DNA of 64,000 bases from Candidatus Gemmiger faecavium (GCA_019114415.1 DXFO01000038.1:57366-121365); one strand, 5' to 3'; counted from the stretch's first letter, positions 18,747 to 26,921 are shown. Numbers and translations: made by a program. The notes: generated by a model from the sequence alone, not told the origin.

Positions 18747-19826
18747 ATGAAAAAGCATGATCATTCTTTCCGCAGGATCACGGCTCTGGCTACCGCAGGC
18801 GTTATGTGCGCAGCACTGTTTGCCGGATGCAGCAAGGAAGCCTCCTCGGGCGAAAGCTCCTCCTCTGGTGGCGGATATGATGTTCTGAATGTCGGCACCA
18901 TGGCACTGACCTGCGGCATTCCCGTTCTCTATGCACAGGAGCAGGGGTATTTTGAGGAAGCCGGCCTGAATGTCAACATCGAAATGTTCGCCACCGGCGC
19001 CCCCATCAACGAGGCGATTGCCGCAAATGAGCTTGACATTGCTGTTTCGGGCTTTGCCTCGGTCTACTCCCTGGCCAACGCCGACTGCACCTGGCTGGCC
19101 GACGTAAACACCACCGGCGGCATGGGTCTGTTTGTCCGTGCCGACAGCCATCTTGCCCAGGCTGCCACTCAGAACGGCATGATCGGCGACACCGAATTGA
19201 TCCGCGGCCTTGAAGTTCTGGAACCTCTGGGAACTGCGGTTCAGTACATGACGGAGTCCTACGCCGCTGCTTTTGGTCTGACCCCGGGCGATATTCATCA
19301 GGTCAACATGGAATACGCTTCTGCTTACCAGGCTTTCACCACCGGTGAAGGTGACGCGATGGCCGCCAATCCTCCCTACTCCTACCAGCTGGCAGACCAG
19401 GGCTATGTAGAGGTCACCACTTTTGAGGCTGCGACCGGCGTTGATATGTGCGACGGCTGCTTCGCCCGCAATGAGGTCGTCGAGACCCGTTCCGAAGAAG
19501 TCCAACTGTTTGTGGACTGCCTGCTGAAAGCCATGGATGACCTGCAGGATGACACTCTGCGCAGCGAATACACTCGCAAAGTCTACGACGAGAACGCTGT
19601 GACCTGCTCCGATGAGGACCTCGCTCACGAGATCGAAGACCGCGCCTATGTCGGCACCGAAGCCGTCAGCGCCGCCGACTACAAACTGGGTGAAGCCTGG
19701 GTCGCCATCACCGACTTCCTGGTTTCCGCTGAAAAGATCACGGCCGATAACGCTCCCAACGTTGCCGCATCCATCAATCCCAGCTATATCTCCAGCTCTG
19801 CAGGGGTAACGGTCGCCGCAGGCTGA
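18747..19826 (+). CDS. ABC substrate-binding lipoprotein, NitT/TauT type
   Basis: A 359-residue secreted binding protein. A type II signal peptide ends in FAGC (lipobox, Cys about residue 28), followed by a Ser/Gly-rich linker. The mature domain matches the SsuA/TauA/NMT1-like fold: MALTCGIPVLYAQEQGYFEEAGLNV, the GAPINEAIAANELDIAVSGF ligand loop and later NPPYSYQLADQGY. Such proteins bind small anions, sulfonates, nitrate or pyrimidines; the ligand here is not readable. It is the first gene of the operon, followed by a long inverted repeat before the permeases. Confidence 0.9.
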   Translation: MKKHDHSFRRITALATAGVMCAALFAGCSKEASSGESSSSGGGYDVLNVGTMALTCGIPVLYAQEQGYFEEAGLNVNIEMFATGAPINEAIAANELDIAVSGFASVYSLANADCTWLADVNTTGGMGLFVRADSHLAQAATQNGMIGDTELIRGLEVLEPLGTAVQYMTESYAAAFGLTPGDIHQVNMEYASAYQAFTTGEGDAMAANPPYSYQLADQGYVEVTTFEAATGVDMCDGCFARNEVVETRSEEVQLFVDCLLKAMDDLQDDTLRSEYTRKVYDENAVTCSDEDLAHEIEDRAYVGTEAVSAADYKLGEAWVAITDFLVSAEKITADNAPNVAASINPSYISSSAGVTVAAG

Positions 19827-19909
19827 TCCGATCGAAAGTAAGCTGACGCAATGTGTGAGTGACATAAGAAAATAAAGCTTCGGCAAACACGGCAAAGCAT
19901 TGCAAAATC

Positions 19910-19998
19910 GCTGCAAAGCGGCAGATGCAGGGCAAACAGATACAGCATCCCTGAACGGAATGCCAAATCCGATCACACAGCAGATGCCGCTTTGCAGC
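19910..19998 (+). repeat. Long inverted repeat between binding-protein and permease genes
   Basis: GCTGCAAAGCGGCA (19910-19923) recurs as its exact complement at 19985-19998, giving a 14-bp stem that encloses 61 nt. It lies in the 214-base non-coding gap of an otherwise tightly packed operon. A stable structure here could protect the binding-protein mRNA and lower downstream expression, as known from other importer operons. There is no poly-T after it. Confidence 0.6.
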
Positions 19999-20040
19999 TT
20001 ATTTTCTTGTGAAACCAGGCTGAAGGACGAGGTTGTCAAA

Positions 20041-20823
20041 ATGAAAAAGAAAAAGTCAAACTATTGGTATTTGTCGATCCTTTCGATCGTCGCCTTTCTG
20101 CTGATCTGGTGGCTGTGCTGCAATGTTCTGAAAATGACCAAGGAATCCACCTTACCTGGTCCTGTGACCATCGCGGAAACCTTTATGGAAAAGATGACCA
20201 GCACGGCGCCCGACGGTGCAACTCTGCCGCAGCATATCATCTCTTCTCTCCAGATTGCCATGGGCGGCTGGGCATTGGGTGTTGTCATCGGAACGCCCCT
20301 CGGGATCTTTATGGCATGGTATAAAAAGGTGGACCTTTTCGCCCGCCCGGTCTTTGACCTGCTGCGCCCGGTCCCCGGCCTGGCCTGGATCCCGCTGATG
20401 ATCATTCTGTTCGGTATCGGCATCACTTCCAAAATCGTCACCGTATTTTTGTCCGCCTTCGTCCCCTGCGTCCTGAACTCTTATACCGGCATTCGCCAGA
20501 CTCGTGACGTTCATCTGTGGGTCGGCAAAACCTTTGGCGCAACTAACTTCCAGATGCTGCGCTACATTGCCATTCCCACGGCGCTTCCTCTTGTCATGAC
20601 GGGCATCCGCGTGGCGCTGGGTGCCTCCTGGACCTGCATTGTGGCCGCCGAGATGCTGGCCTCGACCAAAGGCCTGGGATACATGATCCAGCAGGCCCGA
20701 GGCATTTACCGCCCCGACATTATTATTTGCGGCATGATTGCCATCGGTATCATCGGCGCACTGTTTTCCGCTGTTCTGTCCTTGATTGAAAATGCCGTTG
20801 TGAAGGGAGTGCGCAAAGAATGA
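20041..20823 (+). CDS. ABC permease 1 (SsuC/TauC-like)
   Basis: A 260-residue inner-membrane permease with six predicted helices and the binding-protein-dependent transport domain. The EAA-loop region reads LWVGKTFGATNFQMLRYIAIPTALPLVMTGIRVALGASW. The start after GGACGAGG removes a non-coding-like extension. Its last four bases overlap the second permease start (ATGA). It presumably forms a heterodimeric channel with the next gene product. Confidence 0.9.
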   Translation: MKKKKSNYWYLSILSIVAFLLIWWLCCNVLKMTKESTLPGPVTIAETFMEKMTSTAPDGATLPQHIISSLQIAMGGWALGVVIGTPLGIFMAWYKKVDLFARPVFDLLRPVPGLAWIPLMIILFGIGITSKIVTVFLSAFVPCVLNSYTGIRQTRDVHLWVGKTFGATNFQMLRYIAIPTALPLVMTGIRVALGASWTCIVAAEMLASTKGLGYMIQQARGIYRPDIIICGMIAIGIIGALFSAVLSLIENAVVKGVRKE

Positions 20824-21611
20824 ACACACGTTTCCGATCTGCCAAAAATCATGAAAAGTTCATATGCGCTGCCATTTCTATCTTTGTATTCCTGGTAATT
20901 TGGCAGCTGGTCGTCAGCTTCACCAAAGCCGGTCTTGTTCTTGCCGGTCCCGTAGAAACACTGAGCTCATTCTTCGTCGCTATCGTCGATCCCATCGGCA
21001 CGCACACCATCGAGGGGCACATTCTCTGGAGCCTTTCCCGCGTTTTGGTCGGCCTTGTTCTTGGCTCTGCCTGCGGCATCATCCTGGGCATTCTGATGGG
21101 ATGGTTCAAACCGTTTTCCGCGCTGGTCCGCCCCCTGTTCGAGTTGCTGCGCCCGATTCCTCCGATTGCCTGGATTCCCCTGTCCATCGTCTGGTTTGGT
21201 CTGGGTGAAGCCTCCAAGTACTTCCTGATCTTTTACTCGGCATTCTGTGCCGTCACCATGAACGCCTACTCCGGCGTGCGTCAGGTCGATCCCGAATTGA
21301 TGGGCGCCGCTCGTATGCTGGGTGCCAGCAACCGTCAGGTATTCTTCACAATCGTCCTTCCCTCCTGTGTTCCTCAGATTTTTGCAGGCCTGCAGATCGC
21401 CGTAGGTACCGCCTGGGCGACCGTGGTTGCCGCTGAGATGGTCCGTTCTTCCGAGGGTGTCGGCTGGGTCATCATCAAGGGACAGGACAGCAACAGTACC
21501 GTTCAGATTCTGGTAGGCATCGTTGCCATCGGAATCGTCGGCTATATCCTTGCCGTGGCGATGCGCGCCATCGAGGCAAAACTTTGTAAATGGAGCGTGA
21601 GAGGAAAATGA
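20820..21611 (+). CDS. ABC permease 2 (SsuC/TauC-like)
   Basis: A 263-residue paralogue of permease 1 with the same topology. Its EAA loop reads LMGAARMLGASNRQVFFTIVLPSCVPQIFAGLQIAVGTAW. Both permeases share the RPLFELLRPIPPIAWIPL-type segment (RPVFDLLRPVPGLAWIPL in permease 1), pointing to an old duplication. Overlaps of 4 bases on both sides show strict translational coupling with its neighbours. Confidence 0.9.
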   Translation: MNTRFRSAKNHEKFICAAISIFVFLVIWQLVVSFTKAGLVLAGPVETLSSFFVAIVDPIGTHTIEGHILWSLSRVLVGLVLGSACGIILGILMGWFKPFSALVRPLFELLRPIPPIAWIPLSIVWFGLGEASKYFLIFYSAFCAVTMNAYSGVRQVDPELMGAARMLGASNRQVFFTIVLPSCVPQIFAGLQIAVGTAWATVVAAEMVRSSEGVGWVIIKGQDSNSTVQILVGIVAIGIVGYILAVAMRAIEAKLCKWSVRGK

Positions 21612-22363
21612 GCAAGGATGTCATCGTTTGCCAAAATATCAGCAAGAGTTTCGATACGGCCCGAGGCGTTGTGGATGTGATCCGTAAAATCGATCTGAAC
21701 GTGCGCGAAAACGAGCTGTTGGTCCTGTTCGGACCCGGACAGTGCGGCAAATCCACCCTGATCAACTGCATGGCCGGTCTTGAACCGGTTTCGGGCGGCA
21801 GCGTAACGGTAAATGGAAACGTTGTCCATCGCCCGGGTCCGGACCGCGGCGTGGTCTATCAGCGGACGGCTTTGTTCCCCTGGCTGACCGTTATGGGCAA
21901 CGTGGAATACGGCCCCCGCGTCCGTGGCGTTCCTAAAAAAGAACGCCGTGAACTGGCCCAGCACTACATTGACCTTGTGGGTCTGAAAGGCTTTGAGAAC
22001 TCCTATCCCAACCAGCTGTCCGGCGGTATGCAGCAGCGCGTAGGCATTGCGCGCGCCTACTGCAACGAGCCCGACGTCCTTTTCATGGATGAGCCTTTTG
22101 GTCACCTTGATGCGCAGACCCGTTATCTGATGCAGGAAGACCTGATGAAGATCTGGGAAAAAGAAAAGCGTACCATCGTATTCGTCACCAACAACATTGA
22201 GGAAGCCATCTATCTGGCCGACCGCATTGTTGTCCTGACCAACTGCCCCACCTCCATCAAGAAAGAATACGAGATTCCCCTTCCCCGTCCCCGTGACTAT
22301 GTTGATCCGGAATTCCTCCGTCTGCGTGAGGAGATCAGTTCCGTCGTAGATAAAGCGTTGTAA
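21608..22363 (+). CDS. ABC ATPase 1, H-loop His replaced by Asn
   Basis: A 251-residue SsuB/TauB-like ATPase. Walker A is FGPGQCGKST (41-50), Q-loop Gln85, canonical signature LSGGM (137-141), Walker B with catalytic glutamate DEPFG (161-165). The switch (H-loop) position reads VTNNIEEA instead of VTHDIEEA, so Asn195 (codon at 22190) replaces the conserved histidine. The start is coupled to the permease stop (ATGA). The normal signature but altered H-loop suggest that its own Walker-side ATP site is impaired; see the partner ATPase. Confidence 0.92.
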   Translation: MSKDVIVCQNISKSFDTARGVVDVIRKIDLNVRENELLVLFGPGQCGKSTLINCMAGLEPVSGGSVTVNGNVVHRPGPDRGVVYQRTALFPWLTVMGNVEYGPRVRGVPKKERRELAQHYIDLVGLKGFENSYPNQLSGGMQQRVGIARAYCNEPDVLFMDEPFGHLDAQTRYLMQEDLMKIWEKEKRTIVFVTNNIEEAIYLADRIVVLTNCPTSIKKEYEIPLPRPRDYVDPEFLRLREEISSVVDKAL

Positions 22364-22375
22364 GGAGTGTGAACC

Positions 22376-23122
22376 ATGGACAATCGCGACGTTATCTTGC
22401 ATGTGGATCACATGACCAAACGCTTTGGTGATTTGCTGGTCCTCAATGACATTTCCTTTGATGTCCGCAAAGGAGAATTCCTCTGCATCGTCGGACCTAC
22501 CGGCTGCGGAAAAACCACATTTTTGAACTGCATCACCGGCCTGTATGAGCTTTCGGACGGCCAGATCCTTGTCAACGGCGAGCCCGTTGATACCAGAAAG
22601 CACAATATCGCCTACATCTTCCAGGAATACTCCACGATGTCCTGGCTGACCGTAGAGCAGAACGTCGCTTTCGGCCTGAAGATCAAAAACGTTCCCAAGG
22701 CTGTCATCGACAAGGAAGTGGCGGAAGTTCTTGAGATGGTCGGCTTGACCAAATACAAAGACTATTATCCGGTAGAGTTGTCCACCAGCATGTTGCAGCG
22801 CGTGGTCATTGCCCGCGCCTTTGCCACAAAGCCGGACATTCTGCTGATGGACGAGCCTTATGGCCAGCTGGATGTGGAACTGCGCTTCCGCCTGGAGGAT
22901 GAACTGCTGAACCTGTGGCGCAAACTGGGCACAACGGTCATTTTCATTACCCATAACATCGAGGAAGCCGTGTACCTGAGTGAAAACATTCTGGTCCTTA
23001 CCAACAAGCCGACCAGTATCAAGCAGGAACTCAAAAATCCGCTGCCCCAGCCGCGTAATGTAGTGGCACCCGAATTTGTGGAGATCCGCAATAAAGTAAC
23101 CGATTTGATCAAATGGTGGTAA
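22376..23122 (+). CDS. ABC ATPase 2, degenerate LSGGQ signature
   Basis: A 248-residue paralogue of ATPase 1. Walker A GPTGCGKTT (40-48), Q-loop Gln83, Walker B MDEPYG and a normal H-loop His193 (ITHNIEEA) are intact. The signature reads LSTSM (135-139, codons from 22778) in place of LSGGQ. In a heterodimer with ATPase 1, its Walker site would face the intact LSGGM of the partner, and its own degenerate signature would face the partner's His-less site. Only one canonical ATPase site would remain. It follows ATPase 1 by 12 bases. Confidence 0.92.
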   Translation: MDNRDVILHVDHMTKRFGDLLVLNDISFDVRKGEFLCIVGPTGCGKTTFLNCITGLYELSDGQILVNGEPVDTRKHNIAYIFQEYSTMSWLTVEQNVAFGLKIKNVPKAVIDKEVAEVLEMVGLTKYKDYYPVELSTSMLQRVVIARAFATKPDILLMDEPYGQLDVELRFRLEDELLNLWRKLGTTVIFITHNIEEAVYLSENILVLTNKPTSIKQELKNPLPQPRNVVAPEFVEIRNKVTDLIKWW

Positions 23123-23138
23123 CACCGGGAGGAAACGC

Positions 23139-25016
23139 ATGAAAGCAATCATGCTCATGTTTGATTCCCTGAACAGGGAAATGCTGGCCCCGTACGGATG
23201 CGATTGGACGCATACGCCCAATTTTGCCCGTCTGGCCAAACATGCGGTACGATTTGAAAATTGTTATGCCGGCAGCCTCCCCTGTATGCCGGCACGGCGG
23301 GAACTCCATACCGGAAGATACAATTTCCTGCACCGCAGTTGGGGACCGCTGGAACCTTTTGACGACTCCGTTCCGCAGATTTTGAAAAACCGGGGCATCT
23401 ACACCCATCTGGTATCCGATCATATTCATTATTGGGAAGATGGCGGTGCCTCCTATCACAGCCGGTACAGTTCCTGGGAAATCGAGCGCGGCCAGGAAGG
23501 CGACAAGTGGAAATGCCTGCCGGAACTCCTTGAGCCCGAGGATAATGCAAAACTGCAAAACCGGGATGGAGAATATTTTTATTCCACCCGCGACCTTCAG
23601 CGCCACGACCAGGCCAACCGTTCCTATATGTCCAAGGAACAGGACACCAGCCTTGCCCGGACATTTTCCGACGGACTGGAATTTCTGGATAAAAATAGCA
23701 GATGCGATAGCTGGTTTTTGCAGATCGAATGTTTCGATCCCCATGAGCCGTTCTTCTCGCCCCAATGCTACCAGGCAGAGTATCCCCATGACTACGATGG
23801 TCCTCCGATGGATTGGCCGCCGTATCATCACGTGACCGAGGACGCTGCCACGCAGGAGCATCTCAAACTTCAGTACGCTTCCCTGCTCAGCATGTGCGAT
23901 GCCTACCTGGGCCGTCTGCTGGACAAAATGGACGAGTTGGATCTCTGGAAAGATACCCTTCTGATCGTCAACACCGATCACGGTTATCTTTTGGGTGAGC
24001 ATGGCTGGTGGAGCAAAGTCGTCATGCCCTGCTATGACGAAATTGTTCATCTGCCGTTGTTTATCCACGATCCCCGATTCCCTGAAGCGGACGGCCAATG
24101 CCGGTCGGAGCTGGTCCAGACCATTGATCTGGCCGCCTCTTTGCTGGAGTTCTTCGGCATTTCTCCCACGCCCGATATGCAGGGCAAGGCTGTGCGCCCC
24201 GTCATCGAGGCGGATGAGCAAATCCGCGATTACGTTCTGTTCGGTATTCACGGTGCACACGTCAATGTGTCGGATGGACGGTACGTCTATATGAAGGCCC
24301 CTGCCACTGCAGACAACGCACCTCTGAATGAATACACGCTGATGCCGATGCACATGCGGAACCTGTTTAACACCGAGGAACTCCGCGCCGCCCGTTTTGT
24401 CGAGGAAGGATTTTCCTTTACCAAAGGCTGTCCTGTGCTGCAGATCCCCAAAACAGACAGCAACAACGGCGATTTCAGTGATCTTTTGGTGCATGGAAAA
24501 AACAGCGAGACGGCACGACACATCGACAACAACAGTCTGGTCAACGCAGCCAATTTTGGCGACAAACTGTTTGATCTTGCTGCCGATCCCAGGCAGGAGG
24601 ACGAACTGCAGGACTGCGGACTGGAAGCTCGCATGGCCAACCTTCTGGTACGTGCCATGAAAGAAAACGACAGCCCGCAAGAGCAGTATGCAAGACTCGG
24701 CCTTCCCATGGAACGCCCCATTACCGCTGAGGATATCCGGAAGATGCATCAGCGTGCGGATGCCGCCATCCTTCCCGAGATCCTGACGGATAAAAAGTGG
24801 TCAAAAGGCGGCGTCAATACTTATCATGCTCTCATGCGTTTTATTCCGAAAGAGCAGCGGGAAACCGTCGCCGGAATTATGGCCGAAAAGTTGTCCGAAG
24901 ACCGCCCTGACGAAATCCAGGCCTGTCATATCCTTGCTCACCTGAAAGATGTGGTTTCCCCGGAATACCACGAAATGATCTACTACTTTGTAGATCTGGC
25001 CGGACGCACAAAGTAA
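23139..25016 (+). CDS. Cytoplasmic sulfatase-family hydrolase
   Basis: A 625-residue alkaline-phosphatase-superfamily enzyme (sulfatase domain about residues 2-340, then a long C-terminal extension). The formylglycine motif is CMPARRELHTG with Cys49 (CxPxR). Metal ligands fit FDSLNRE near the start, and VNTDHGYLLGEHGWWSK lies around residues 276-292. There is no signal peptide or membrane segment, so it should act in the cytosol on an imported substrate. Sulfate esters are the default guess; phosphonate or phosphate esters are possible because such hydrolases share the motif. No maturase gene lies in the window. Last gene of the LacI-controlled operon. Confidence 0.88.
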   Translation: MKAIMLMFDSLNREMLAPYGCDWTHTPNFARLAKHAVRFENCYAGSLPCMPARRELHTGRYNFLHRSWGPLEPFDDSVPQILKNRGIYTHLVSDHIHYWEDGGASYHSRYSSWEIERGQEGDKWKCLPELLEPEDNAKLQNRDGEYFYSTRDLQRHDQANRSYMSKEQDTSLARTFSDGLEFLDKNSRCDSWFLQIECFDPHEPFFSPQCYQAEYPHDYDGPPMDWPPYHHVTEDAATQEHLKLQYASLLSMCDAYLGRLLDKMDELDLWKDTLLIVNTDHGYLLGEHGWWSKVVMPCYDEIVHLPLFIHDPRFPEADGQCRSELVQTIDLAASLLEFFGISPTPDMQGKAVRPVIEADEQIRDYVLFGIHGAHVNVSDGRYVYMKAPATADNAPLNEYTLMPMHMRNLFNTEELRAARFVEEGFSFTKGCPVLQIPKTDSNNGDFSDLLVHGKNSETARHIDNNSLVNAANFGDKLFDLAADPRQEDELQDCGLEARMANLLVRAMKENDSPQEQYARLGLPMERPITAEDIRKMHQRADAAILPEILTDKKWSKGGVNTYHALMRFIPKEQRETVAGIMAEKLSEDRPDEIQACHILAHLKDVVSPEYHEMIYYFVDLAGRTK

Positions 25017-25062
25017 CGACAAGGCACTCCTCTTATAAAAATTGGTTTTTGTCCTGAAAACA

Positions 25063-25107
25063 TCCCGGAGATCGAGGTTCCGTACCTCTGATCTCCGGGA
25101 TTTTTTT
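25063..25107 (+). terminator. Terminator of the transporter-sulfatase operon
   Basis: Stem TCCCGGAGATC...GATCTCCGGGA with an inner GAGG/CCTC pairing, followed by TTTTTTT. Confidence 0.9.
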
Positions 25108-25153
25108 GCCATCTGCAAGCAAAGCACATCAAATATTACGGTAATAACAAACA

Positions 25154-25189
25154 AAAGCGCCGCCAGAACTAATACTCTGGCGGCGCTTT
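25154..25189. terminator. Second hairpin, probable terminator of the acetyltransferase gene
   Basis: Perfect 14-bp stem AAAGCGCCGCCAGA and complement with an 8-nt loop; A and T flanks make it usable on both strands. Confidence 0.7.
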
Positions 25190-25190
25190 A

Positions 25191-25223
25191 TTGGTGGAGT
25201 GGTGTACGCGGAATCCTAACCCT
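25191..25223 (-). other. tRNA/tmRNA 3'-end-like fragment, possible attachment-site remnant
   Basis: Read on the minus strand this ends in CCACTCCACCA after a degenerate T-arm-like stretch (GGGTTAGGATTCC). The last bases CTCCACCA are the same as the 3' end of the tmRNA gene 860 bp away. No complete cloverleaf can be built, so it looks like a decayed att copy or tRNA fragment. Confidence 0.35.
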
Positions 25224-25285
25224 CCAAATTCGGATCTGCACTTTACTGGCTATCCGGTGTTCCTATACGTTATAACGCGCCTGCG

Positions 25286-25801
25286 TTACAATACAATTTC
25301 GTATTTATAATCTTTCATGATTCTATGTGTTCCCTTTTTCTTATATGTGCTCTCGCTGACAATTTTTCCGCCACATTTCTGGGCAACACGATTAGAAGCG
25401 GCATTTTCCTGCCCCACACAAATCGTTACTTTCTCAGCTCCTTGACTACGAGCATACTCTATCATTCCCTGTGCGATTTCAGTTGCATAGCCTTGACACC
25501 AAAATTTCTTATGTACGCAATAAGCAATGTCGTATACTTTCCTGTCATCACTTATCATGAAACTACATGTTCCTACACGCTCTAATGAATTCTTAAAAAC
25601 AGGAATCAAATAACAGCATTCCTCATCCTCGCCCAGGCCTTCTAACATTTTCAAATATTCGTCATCGATTTCTTCTTTTGCTTCATCCGGTAAGTATTGC
25701 CCCATCTCTGGATTGTTCCAGATACTATATGCCCACAAAGCATCTTCTTTCGTGAATCCCCTTAATAGAAGCCTTGAAGTTTCAATATCATTTATCTTCA
25801 T
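25286..25801 (-). CDS. GNAT N-acetyltransferase, RimJ/RimL type
   Basis: A 171-residue acetyltransferase using acetyl-CoA. The N-terminal IETSRLLLRGFTKEDA and the acetyl-CoA segment KKFWCQGYATEIAQGMIEYARSQG, followed by NAASNRVAQKCGG, are typical of RimJ/RimL-like enzymes that modify protein N-termini or small amines. The ATG at 25801 is preferred since AGAGGA is correctly spaced before it. The gene is clearly more AT-rich than its neighbours (A- and T-ending codons, Arg as AGA). It sits between the tmRNA 3' end and an att-like fragment, which suggests horizontal acquisition. Confidence 0.88.
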   Translation of the reverse strand: MKINDIETSRLLLRGFTKEDALWAYSIWNNPEMGQYLPDEAKEEIDDEYLKMLEGLGEDEECCYLIPVFKNSLERVGTCSFMISDDRKVYDIAYCVHKKFWCQGYATEIAQGMIEYARSQGAEKVTICVGQENAASNRVAQKCGGKIVSESTYKKKGTHRIMKDYKYEIVL

Positions 25802-25902
25802 AAACATCCTCTGTAAAATTCAGTATTTCGCCATTGCTTACTTATGCTTTCATCTGCCACACTGATTGCTCTTGTCAGGAGAATCCGGCGATTCTGACCG
25901 AA

Positions 25903-26005
25903 TCATTCCATGCAGACTAATTTTAGAGCAGCATTTTCGTCATCTGATACGATATAAACGAGCCGCTGTTCTGTTAGGTATTCGTATAATGTCCATCTGG
26001 TAGGG
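25903..26005 (-). pseudogene. Start-less C-terminal coding remnant
   Basis: On the minus strand a frame without start codon ends at TGA and reads RWTLYEYLTEQRLVYIVSDD followed by ENAALKLVCME. This looks protein-like but begins inside the tmRNA terminator region. It is not recognised; probably debris of a gene lost from the AT-rich insertion beside ssrA. Confidence 0.2.
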
Positions 26006-26042
26006 CAAATAAAACACCGGTCGAACCCATGGGTCCGACCGG
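26006..26042 (-). terminator. Terminator of the tmRNA gene
   Basis: Minus-strand hairpin CCGGTCG-ACCC/GGGT-CGACCGG with small internal mismatches, followed by TGTTTTATTT, starting 9 bases after the tmRNA CCA end. Confidence 0.75.
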
Positions 26043-26050
26043 GTTATATA

Positions 26051-26398
26051 TGGTGGAGATGAGGGGAGTCGAACCCCTGTCCGAAAAGAAAGCGGTTAGA
26101 GTATCTCCGGGCGCAGTATACTTATTAGGATTCCCTCAGCATGAGCGAGTACACGCGCTGTATGCGTTGGTAGCTTCATAAATTCATGACGGACCGCAAA
26201 GCTTAAGTCCGTTCACGTTCAGCACCTGTCGACGCCCTGACCCCACACGGTGCTAAAGTGGGCAGGACGGCTGCCTTTAATTAGGCAGCGACTGCAACAG
26301 TGTTGTTGTCAGTTAATTTGTTTGAGGCTTTTATCGTGGGTCCCCGCCACGGCCCGCTGCTCACGCCCCTCTCTCCCCGTCGAAACCATTACATCCCC
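26051..26398 (-). ncRNA. ssrA: tmRNA (trans-translation RNA)
   Basis: Rescues stalled ribosomes. The 5' end GGGGATG pairs with CATCTCC before the encoded CCA, forming the alanine-tRNA-like acceptor. The 5' part has TGGTTTCGACGGG and the 3' part has the T arm GGACAGGGGTTCGACTCC. The tag frame (26281-26328) reads ASNKLTDNNTVAVAA and then TAA, with resume codon GCC. A 7-bp hairpin GGGGTAA-CTA-TTACCCC lies 7 bases upstream of the mature 5' end (26406-26424) and may guide processing. smpB is directly upstream, so both parts of the system are together. Confidence 0.95.
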
Positions 26399-26447
26399 AT
26401 GGTTTCGGGGTAATAGTTACCCCGGGAAATCAAAGCGGAGGAGTATT

Positions 26448-26921
26448 TCAGTGTCTGGTTTTCATTGCGCGCTCAATATCGCGTTTGGCATCCCGCTCAG
26501 CGGCAGTAGCGCGCTTGTCGTAGAGCTTTTTGCCCTTGCAAAGGCCAAGCTCCATCTTTACTCTGCCCTGCTTGAAATACAGTGACAACGGCACCAGAGT
26601 ATATCCCTGGAGTTTGATCTGCTGGGCAAAACGGCGGATCTCGCTTTTATGTGCCAGCAAACGCCGGGGACGTCTCGGGTCCTTGTTAAAGATGTTGCCC
26701 ATCTCATAAGGGCTGATATGCATTCCCTTTACGATCAATTCCCCGTCGTCGATGTCCGCCCAGGAATCCTTCAGCGTGACACCGCCATTGCGAAGGCTTT
26801 TGACCTCGGTACCTACAAGTTCAATACCAGTCTCAAGGGTTTCAATCACAAAATATTCGTGGCGGGCCTCCCGGTTCTGCGCAATTACCTTGCGGGAATC
26901 GCCCTTTTTTTCTGCAGCCAA
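26448..26921 (-). CDS. smpB: SsrA-binding protein SmpB
   Basis: Escorts tmRNA to stalled ribosomes. It shows the beta-barrel core (VIAQNREARHEYFVIETLETG, GTEVKSLRNG, RPRRLLAHKSEI) and the basic C-terminal tail KRDIERAMKTRH needed for decoding-centre contact. About 157 residues. No ATG is available: TTG at 26921 is favoured because GGAGG is 8 bases upstream. A GTG at 26930 overlaps that ribosome site and is less likely. It is followed after 49 bases by its RNA partner ssrA. Confidence 0.93.
   Translation of the reverse strand: MAAEKKGDSRKVIAQNREARHEYFVIETLETGIELVGTEVKSLRNGGVTLKDSWADIDDGELIVKGMHISPYEMGNIFNKDPRRPRRLLAHKSEIRRFAQQIKLQGYTLVPLSLYFKQGRVKMELGLCKGKKLYDKRATAAERDAKRDIERAMKTRH

Noticed and set aside
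25191..25290. A complete tRNA gene on the minus strand next to the acetyltransferase
   Set aside because: Only the CCA-proximal end resembles a tRNA; no matching 5' acceptor strand, D arm or anticodon stem can be formed.
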